Of a DNA stretch of 64,000 nt, positions 58,921 through 64,000 are shown piece after piece (within the stretch, counting starts at the first letter, position 1; each line of letters opens with the position of its first letter). The position numbers and the translations under genes were made by a program. The stretch is from Prevotella sp. Lineage in GTDB: Bacteria; Bacteroidota; Bacteroidia; Bacteroidales; Bacteroidaceae. Location: assembly GCA_021636625.1 (NCBI GenBank), contig JAJWLX010000014.1, positions 6,891-70,890 of the forward strand, in the 5' to 3' direction. The notes beneath the pieces are model-generated. The model worked only from the letters and a program-made list of their open reading frames with translations, made no database searches and was not told where the DNA came from.

Positions 58921-59961
58921 ATGTTATTAGAGAAAATCGAAGAACTCTTGAAAGAAGTCAACGCTCTCACAGCCCAGAACGCAGAGGAAGTAGAGCAGCT
59001 TCGCATCAAGTATCTCAGCAAGAAGGGTGAAATCAATGCCCTTATGGCCGACTTCCGCAATGTGCCAGGCGACCAGAAAAAAGAGGTTGGTATCAAGATC
59101 AACGAATTAAAGAACGCAGCCCTTGAGAAAATCAATGGCCTGAAAGAGCAGATGGAAGAAGCAGAGTCTTCAAGCGATGACATCGACCTGACCCGTACTG
59201 CTTATCCAGTAGCGCTCGGTACCCGTCATCCATTGACCGTGGTGAAGAATCAGATCATCGACATCTTCGGCCGCATGGGATTCACTCTCTATCAGGGTCC
59301 AGAGATAGATGACGACAAGCACGTATTCACCATGCTGAACTTCGCTGCCGACCATCCAGCCCGCGATATGCAGGACACATTCTTTATCGAGAAGACCAAC
59401 TCCGACGATGTTACCAAGAATGTGATTCTCCGCAGCCATACTTCTGGCGACGAGGCTCACTATATGGAGACCCACGAGCCACCTATCCGTATGCTCTGCC
59501 CAGGACGAGTATATCGCAACGAGGCTATCAGCGCCCGTGCCCACTGCTTCTTCCACCAGGTAGAAGGTCTCTATGTAGATAAGAACGTAAGCTTCACCGA
59601 CCTTAAGCAGGTGCTTCTCACCTTCGCTCGCGAGATGTTCGGTGCAGATACCAAGATCCGCCTGCGCCCTAGCTACTTCCCATTCACAGAACCTAGTGCA
59701 GAGATGGATATCTCCTGCAACATCTGCGGTGGCAAGGGATGTAACTTCTGCAAACATACAGGATGGGTTGAAATCCTGGGTTGCGGTATGGTTGACCCTC
59801 ACGACCTCGAGGCTTGTGGTATCGACAGCAACGTATATACCGGTTATGCATTCGGTATGGGCGTGGAACGTATCACCAACCTGAAGTATCGTGTGAGCGA
59901 CCTTCGTCTCTTCTCTGAGAACGATACCCGCTTCCTGCGTGAATTCGAATCAGCAAAGTAA
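58921..59961 (+). CDS. pheS: Phenylalanyl-tRNA synthetase alpha subunit
   Basis: 346 residues: an N-terminal coiled-coil arm (LLEKIEELLKEVNALTAQNAEEVEQ) and the class-II catalytic core with HPLTVVKNQI, DMQDTFFIE, RIRLRPSYFPFTEPSAE-like motif 2 and GMGVERITNLKY motif 3. It pairs with PheT, which is not in the window; the two genes are unlinked here. Confidence 0.96.
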   Translation: MLLEKIEELLKEVNALTAQNAEEVEQLRIKYLSKKGEINALMADFRNVPGDQKKEVGIKINELKNAALEKINGLKEQMEEAESSSDDIDLTRTAYPVALGTRHPLTVVKNQIIDIFGRMGFTLYQGPEIDDDKHVFTMLNFAADHPARDMQDTFFIEKTNSDDVTKNVILRSHTSGDEAHYMETHEPPIRMLCPGRVYRNEAISARAHCFFHQVEGLYVDKNVSFTDLKQVLLTFAREMFGADTKIRLRPSYFPFTEPSAEMDISCNICGGKGCNFCKHTGWVEILGCGMVDPHDLEACGIDSNVYTGYAFGMGVERITNLKYRVSDLRLFSENDTRFLREFESAK

Positions 59962-59980
59962 TTCATTAACAAGAATCAAT

Positions 59981-60532
59981 ATGAAAAAAATTACAGTTAA
60001 CACCATCATTGCGCTCGCATTGGGTTCAATGTGCTTAAGTTCTTGCATCGGCTCTTTCGGCTTGACCAACAATGTGCTCAACTGGAACAAGCGTGCAACA
60101 GACAACAAGTTCATCAACGAGTTGATTTTCATTGTCATCAGCCCTGCTTATGCAGTCTGCTCAGCAGCTGACTTGCTTGTACTCAACTCTATCGAGTTCT
60201 GGACAGGCAACAAAGTGATTGCCAACGTTGGCAAGACTCAGAATGTTACCGGCAAGGATGGCAGATTGTATGCCATCAAAACCTTGAAGAATGGCTACGA
60301 GATTACCGACCCTGCCGGTGAGAAGTCTTACTTCGTGTTCGACAAGAAGAACAAGAGCTGGTCTTACAGCAAGGATGGCGACATCCGCGAGCTCTTCAGC
60401 TTCAACGAGGATGGCAGCATCCAGGCTTGCCTGCCTAGCGGACAGAAGATGAACGTAGAGCAGAACGAGATTGGTCTTTACCAGCTCCGCATGGCTGTTA
60501 ACGACGGTTTGTATTTTGCTTGCAACAAGTAA
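59981..60532 (+). CDS. DUF3332 lipoprotein
   Basis: 183 residues from ATG 59981 (an upstream GTG frame overlaps pheS). The lipobox is LSSC, followed by IGSFGLTNNVLNWN and LNSIEFWTGN, the DUF3332 pattern. Two hydrophobic segments in the first third could anchor it. The stop region is tandemly duplicated (60518-60547). Own terminator follows. Confidence 0.85.
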   Translation: MKKITVNTIIALALGSMCLSSCIGSFGLTNNVLNWNKRATDNKFINELIFIVISPAYAVCSAADLLVLNSIEFWTGNKVIANVGKTQNVTGKDGRLYAIKTLKNGYEITDPAGEKSYFVFDKKNKSWSYSKDGDIRELFSFNEDGSIQACLPSGQKMNVEQNEIGLYQLRMAVNDGLYFACNK

Positions 60533-60547
60533 GCTTGCAACAAGTAA
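60518..60547 (+). repeat. 15-bp tandem duplication across the DUF3332 stop codon
   Basis: GCTTGCAACAAGTAA (encoding ACNK-stop) occurs twice, at 60518-60532 and 60533-60547, without mismatch. Confidence 0.9.
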
Positions 60548-60568
60548 AATACTATCCTACCCTATATG

Positions 60569-60606
60569 AAAAAGGTGAGTCATTTTTTTGATGACTCACC
60601 TTTTTT
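60569..60606 (+). terminator. Terminator of the DUF3332 gene
   Basis: A perfect 15-bp stem (60569-60583 with 60591-60605), 7-nt loop and T-run. Confidence 0.9.
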
Positions 60607-60674
60607 ATTTTTATCCATTCCATTATTCTACTTCATTATTATAATAAATAAGGTGTTTCTGCGTTAGATAATGT

Positions 60675-63092
60675 ATGAAACAGAGATTATTCATACTCAC
60701 GATATGCCTGATTGCCACCCTGAAGATGATGGCACAGGAATTTACACTGCACGGCAGGGTGACTGATGAAGACAGCCACCCTATAGAGCTTGCCACCGTA
60801 TCCGTGGCAAGCCAGGGAAAGGTAGCCTTTACCTCACTGAAGGGAGAGTTCAGCATGCGCCTTCATTCTGTCGATAGCGTGATGGTCAAGTTCTCCATGA
60901 TAGGATACAAGAGCAAGGTTAGAGTGCTGAGAAAACCTCGAGGCAAGCAAAACCTGCAAGTCGTCCTCCATACCGATGCTGCCATGCTGGGAGAAGTGAA
61001 TGTAACGGGAGAAAAGATCCAGACCGACCAGACGCAGGAAATCAAGTTCAAGGATGCCAGACTGGCCCCTTCTGCTAACAGCAATGCCGTAGAAGGCATC
61101 ATCCAGCAGCAAGCCGGCGTAAGCACCCACAACGAACTTTCATCGCAATACAATGTGCGTGGCGGTGCTTTCGACGAGAACTCCGTATATATAAATAATG
61201 TGGAGGTCTATCGTCCTTATCTCGTCCGGAGCGGTCAGCAGGAAGGTCTCTCCATCATCAATCCCTATATGGTAGATAAAATCGGATTCTCTACAGGTGG
61301 ATATGCAGCCAAATACGGAGACAAGATGAGTTCTGCACTCGACATCACATACAAGACCTTAAGGTCGAAAGGAAAGAGCCCGATTGTAGAAGGAAGCGTT
61401 GCTGCCAGCCTGCTCGGAGCAGATGCCTACATAGGATTGGGAACCCGGAAGCTGTCCTGGCTCAACAGTGTGAGATACAAGACTACAGCCTATCTGCTCG
61501 GTTCGATGGAAACCAAGGGAGAATACAAGCCGAACTATCTCGACTACCAAACCTATCTGAGCTATCAGCCCAACAAGCGTTGGAAGATTGATTTCATCGG
61601 AAACATTTCTGATAACCACTACAATTTCGAACCATCCGACCGTGAAACCGCCTTCGGAACAATGGAAAACGTCAAGAACTTTAGAGTATATTTCGATGGT
61701 CAGGAAAAGGATCGCTTCCTCACCTATTTCGGAACACTGGGCATCACCCGCAACATCACCTCCAACACCAGCATCTCGCTCCTGGGCAGTGCTTTCTACA
61801 CCAGGGAACAGGAAAAATACGATATCCAGGGACAGTATTGGCTCGACCAGACCGAGACCTCCGAAAACCTAGGTGTAGGAACATACTTCGAACATGCCCG
61901 CAACTATCTCACGGCTCGTGTGATGAGTGCCAAGCTGATGCTGAAGCACAAGGTACAGAAGCATGACATGGAAGCTGCTGTCACGCTGAAACGGGAGCAC
62001 ATCGAAGAAAATTCCGTAGAATACGAGATGAGAGATTCTGCCGGATACAGCATTCCTCACACCGGAAAAGACCTCTATATGTACTATTCCATGAAGGCTA
62101 GAAACGAGTTGAATGCCAACCGCATAGAAGCCTATCTTCAAGACACTTACCGCTTCACTAGCGGAGGAGATTCTACCCAGTCTGGCGATATCAGGCAAAC
62201 ACGCTATACATTGAACTATGGTCTTCGTCTGAGCCATTGGAACTTCAACCGGGAAACCATCCTGAGCCCACGCGTCTCCCTCGCTATCATTCCGGCAAAC
62301 CATGAGAACACGACGCTCCGTTTCGCTGCAGGACTTTATTATCAGGCACCTTTCTTCAAGGAGCTGAGAGATACCTCTAGCATCAATGGAGTAACCATCG
62401 CCTCGCTCAACCGGAAGATCAAGAGTCAGCGAAGCATCCACTTCATTGCCGGTTACGACTACCGGTTCAAGGTGAATGAACAGAGATACAAGTTCTCGGC
62501 AGAAGCCTACTATAAGGCATTGAGCAATCTGGTGCCCTACTCTGTCAGCAATGTAAAGGTAGTTTATTACGGCCAGAACGAATGCAGCGGTCATGCAGCA
62601 GGTCTCGACTTCAAGCTCTATGGCGAGTTTGTGCCCGGCACGGATTCCTGGCTCAGCCTGTCGCTGATGGATACCAGGATGAAACTCAACGGCAAGAGCA
62701 TCCCGCTTCCTACCGACCAGCGGTATGCAGTGAACCTCTTCTTCACAGATTACTTCCCAGGCAGCAGGAAGTGGCTTCTGTCTCTCAAGCTTGCCTTTGC
62801 CGATGGACTTCCATTCGCTGCACCTCATAGAGAATTGGAAAACAACAGTTTCCGTGCCACCGCCTATCGCCGAGCAGATATCGGAATGAGCTATCAGTTA
62901 CTGGACAACCGCCATCATGAGCACAGAACATTCCTCAAGAATGTTACAGTGGGTATAGATTGCCTCAATCTCTTCGGCATCGACAACGTAAACAGCTACT
63001 ATTGGGTAACTGATGTCACGAATCAGCAGTATGCCGTGCCTAATTATCTCACCGGCAGACAGCTCAATGCAAGAGTGTTGATGGAATTCTGA
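60675..63092 (+). CDS. TonB-dependent receptor with carboxypeptidase-like N-domain
   Basis: 805 residues. Signal peptide (MKQRLFILTICLIATLKMMA), an N-terminal carboxypeptidase-regulatory-like domain (FTLHGRVTDEDSHPIELATVSV), a plug domain (QYNVRGGAFDENSVYINNVEVYRP) and a 22-stranded-type barrel ending LTGRQLNARVLMEF. No SusD partner is adjacent, so it is more likely an iron-complex or small-molecule transporter than a glycan one. Monocistronic with a terminator at 63187. Confidence 0.9.
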   Translation: MKQRLFILTICLIATLKMMAQEFTLHGRVTDEDSHPIELATVSVASQGKVAFTSLKGEFSMRLHSVDSVMVKFSMIGYKSKVRVLRKPRGKQNLQVVLHTDAAMLGEVNVTGEKIQTDQTQEIKFKDARLAPSANSNAVEGIIQQQAGVSTHNELSSQYNVRGGAFDENSVYINNVEVYRPYLVRSGQQEGLSIINPYMVDKIGFSTGGYAAKYGDKMSSALDITYKTLRSKGKSPIVEGSVAASLLGADAYIGLGTRKLSWLNSVRYKTTAYLLGSMETKGEYKPNYLDYQTYLSYQPNKRWKIDFIGNISDNHYNFEPSDRETAFGTMENVKNFRVYFDGQEKDRFLTYFGTLGITRNITSNTSISLLGSAFYTREQEKYDIQGQYWLDQTETSENLGVGTYFEHARNYLTARVMSAKLMLKHKVQKHDMEAAVTLKREHIEENSVEYEMRDSAGYSIPHTGKDLYMYYSMKARNELNANRIEAYLQDTYRFTSGGDSTQSGDIRQTRYTLNYGLRLSHWNFNRETILSPRVSLAIIPANHENTTLRFAAGLYYQAPFFKELRDTSSINGVTIASLNRKIKSQRSIHFIAGYDYRFKVNEQRYKFSAEAYYKALSNLVPYSVSNVKVVYYGQNECSGHAAGLDFKLYGEFVPGTDSWLSLSLMDTRMKLNGKSIPLPTDQRYAVNLFFTDYFPGSRKWLLSLKLAFADGLPFAAPHRELENNSFRATAYRRADIGMSYQLLDNRHHEHRTFLKNVTVGIDCLNLFGIDNVNSYYWVTDVTNQQYAVPNYLTGRQLNARVLMEF

Positions 63093-63186
63093 TAAGTCAG
63101 AAGTTAAAAGCAGAGAGTAAGAAGTTAAAAGCGAGGAGTTTTAGCACTCAAAAATGGTGATTTTTCACATTATTCTAAATATTTAA

Positions 63187-63217
63187 CCGTAGATAGTTCG
63201 CTATCTGCGGTTTTTTT
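63187..63217 (+). terminator. Terminator of the TonB-dependent receptor gene
   Basis: CCGTAGATAG (63187-63196) pairs with CTATCTGCGG (63201-63210), TTCG loop, followed by seven Ts. Confidence 0.85.
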
Positions 63218-63219
63218 CG

Positions 63220-63227
63220 TATCTTTG
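63220..63227 (+). promoter_or_regulatory. -7 element of the carboxylase promoter
   Basis: TATCTTTG immediately after the terminator T-run; the -33 region would fall inside the terminator stem. About 95 bp of leader follows. Confidence 0.5.
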
Positions 63228-63321
63228 CGCCCGAATTATGCGATGACGGTTCGTCCGCTCATCCCATGGATTCAGGAAAACATTCTATAAAGAATAAAGA
63301 AATAATACATAATAATCAATT

Positions 63322-64000
63322 ATGAGCAAACAAGTAGAAAAGATTAAGGAGCTGATCGCTAAGCGCGAACAGGCTCGTCTTGGCGGTGGCGAGAAGGCCA
63401 TCGAGAAGCAGCATGCACGTGGCAAATATACCGCTCGTGAGCGTATCGAAATGTTGGTAGATGCCGGCAGTTTCGAGGAGTATGATATGTTCAAGTTGCA
63501 TCGTTGCACTAACTTTGGCATGGAGAAGAAGCAGTACCTCGGTGATGGTGTTGTAGCTGGTAGCGCTACTATAGCTGGCCGTCTGGTTTACGTATATGCT
63601 CAGGACTTCACCGTAAATGGTGGTTCACTCTCTGAGACTATGGCACAGAAGATCTGCAAGGTAATGGATATGGCAATGACTATGGGTGCACCTGTTATCT
63701 GTATGAACGACTCAGGTGGTGCCCGTATCCAGGAAGGTATCTGCGCCCTCGCTGGTTATGGTGAGATTTTCGAGCGCAACATCCTCGCTTCTGGTGTCAT
63801 CCCACAGATCTCTGCTATTATGGGCCCTTGCGCTGGTGGTGCCGTTTACTCTCCAGCCTTGACCGACTTTATCATCATGAAGGAGCAGACTTCTTATATG
63901 TTCCTGACAGGTCCTAAGGTGGTAAAGACCGTTACTGGTGAGGATATCGATGCAGAGCACCTCGGTGGTGCATCTGTACATGCAACCAAGAGTGGTGTAA
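63322..64000 (+). CDS. Acyl-CoA carboxylase / methylmalonyl-CoA decarboxylase carboxyltransferase subunit (partial)
   Basis: 226 codons to the window edge. The N-terminus (KIKELIAKREQARLGGGEKAIEKQHARGKYTARERIEML) and the carboxyltransferase core (NDSGGARIQEGI, GPCAGGAVYSPALTDFIIM, FLTGPKVVKTVTGEDI) match the propionyl-CoA carboxylase beta / MmdA family. In Bacteroidales this enzyme acts in the succinate-to-propionate route. Which of the two it is depends on downstream genes outside the window. Confidence 0.9.
   Translation, partial: MSKQVEKIKELIAKREQARLGGGEKAIEKQHARGKYTARERIEMLVDAGSFEEYDMFKLHRCTNFGMEKKQYLGDGVVAGSATIAGRLVYVYAQDFTVNGGSLSETMAQKICKVMDMAMTMGAPVICMNDSGGARIQEGICALAGYGEIFERNILASGVIPQISAIMGPCAGGAVYSPALTDFIIMKEQTSYMFLTGPKVVKTVTGEDIDAEHLGGASVHATKSGV

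Noticed and set aside
1..64000. tRNA and rRNA genes
   Set aside because: No cloverleaf with a GGTTCGA-type T-arm and a suitable acceptor stem was found in the intergenic spaces by eye.

Overview
The window is a chromosomal segment of a member of the Bacteroidales, most likely a Prevotella/Segatella copri-type organism. The evidence is the repeated TAnnTTTG (-7) / TTG (-33) promoter pattern with a 19-21 bp spacer, the split ATP synthase order atpD-C-x-B-E-F-H-A-G, fimbrillin lipoproteins, a 'smalltalk' microprotein, and PCMD, DUF4301 and DUF3332 proteins. The genus is an inference. No tRNA, rRNA or CRISPR array was seen.

1-18 kb is housekeeping: a NUDIX hydrolase, dipeptidyl peptidase III, RecQ, the complete ATP synthase operon behind a structured leader, PfkA, an NhaD-type antiporter and ribosomal protein S1. 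17.7-23 kb is a surface-adhesin locus. A membrane-bound AraC-type regulator is split by a G10 tract just upstream of three tandem fimbrillin-like lipoproteins, the last fused to BspA-like leucine-rich repeats. As sequenced the regulator is out of frame, so this looks like a phase-variable switch in the OFF state.

23-28.3 kb is an accessory strip: a REP-associated tyrosine transposase with its REP palindromes, a broken DUF1016 nuclease gene containing in-frame palindromes, an MqsR/Panacea-type toxin-antitoxin pair bracketed by 113-bp direct repeats, and a PD-(D/E)XK transposase-like protein with a 42-bp minisatellite. 28.4-35.3 kb is a phage-like module. It holds an unknown gene, a putative replication protein whose gene contains an iteron-plus-AT-rich hairpin (arranged like lambda O and its origin), a GC-rich zinc-finger/TOPRIM/DnaB-type primase-helicase, an unknown gene, an M15 peptidase, a smalltalk microprotein and an HU-HIG DNA-binding protein. 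The last three sit between 210-430 bp repeats with long inverted arms.

35.7-39.4 kb carries surface proteins and a RelE/ParE toxin-antitoxin pair. 39.5-43.9 kb carries rplT-rpmI-infC and thrS, with a GxxExxY gene and two repeats inserted between infC and thrS. 44-64 kb is again mainly housekeeping: asparaginase, DUF4301, RelA-type synthetase, TPR protein, peptide deformylase, RuvX, MurB, PheS, a TonB-dependent receptor and an acyl-CoA carboxylase subunit cut by the window edge. Among these lie an unknown gene with an in-frame amber codon, a pair of 34-residue membrane microproteins upstream of relA, and a probable short non-coding RNA.

A family of nested palindromic intergenic repeats built from ACAGATT-like words occurs at eight places, often exactly filling the space between convergent genes. 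All assignments come from reading motifs and sequence by eye; no database search or folding program was run.
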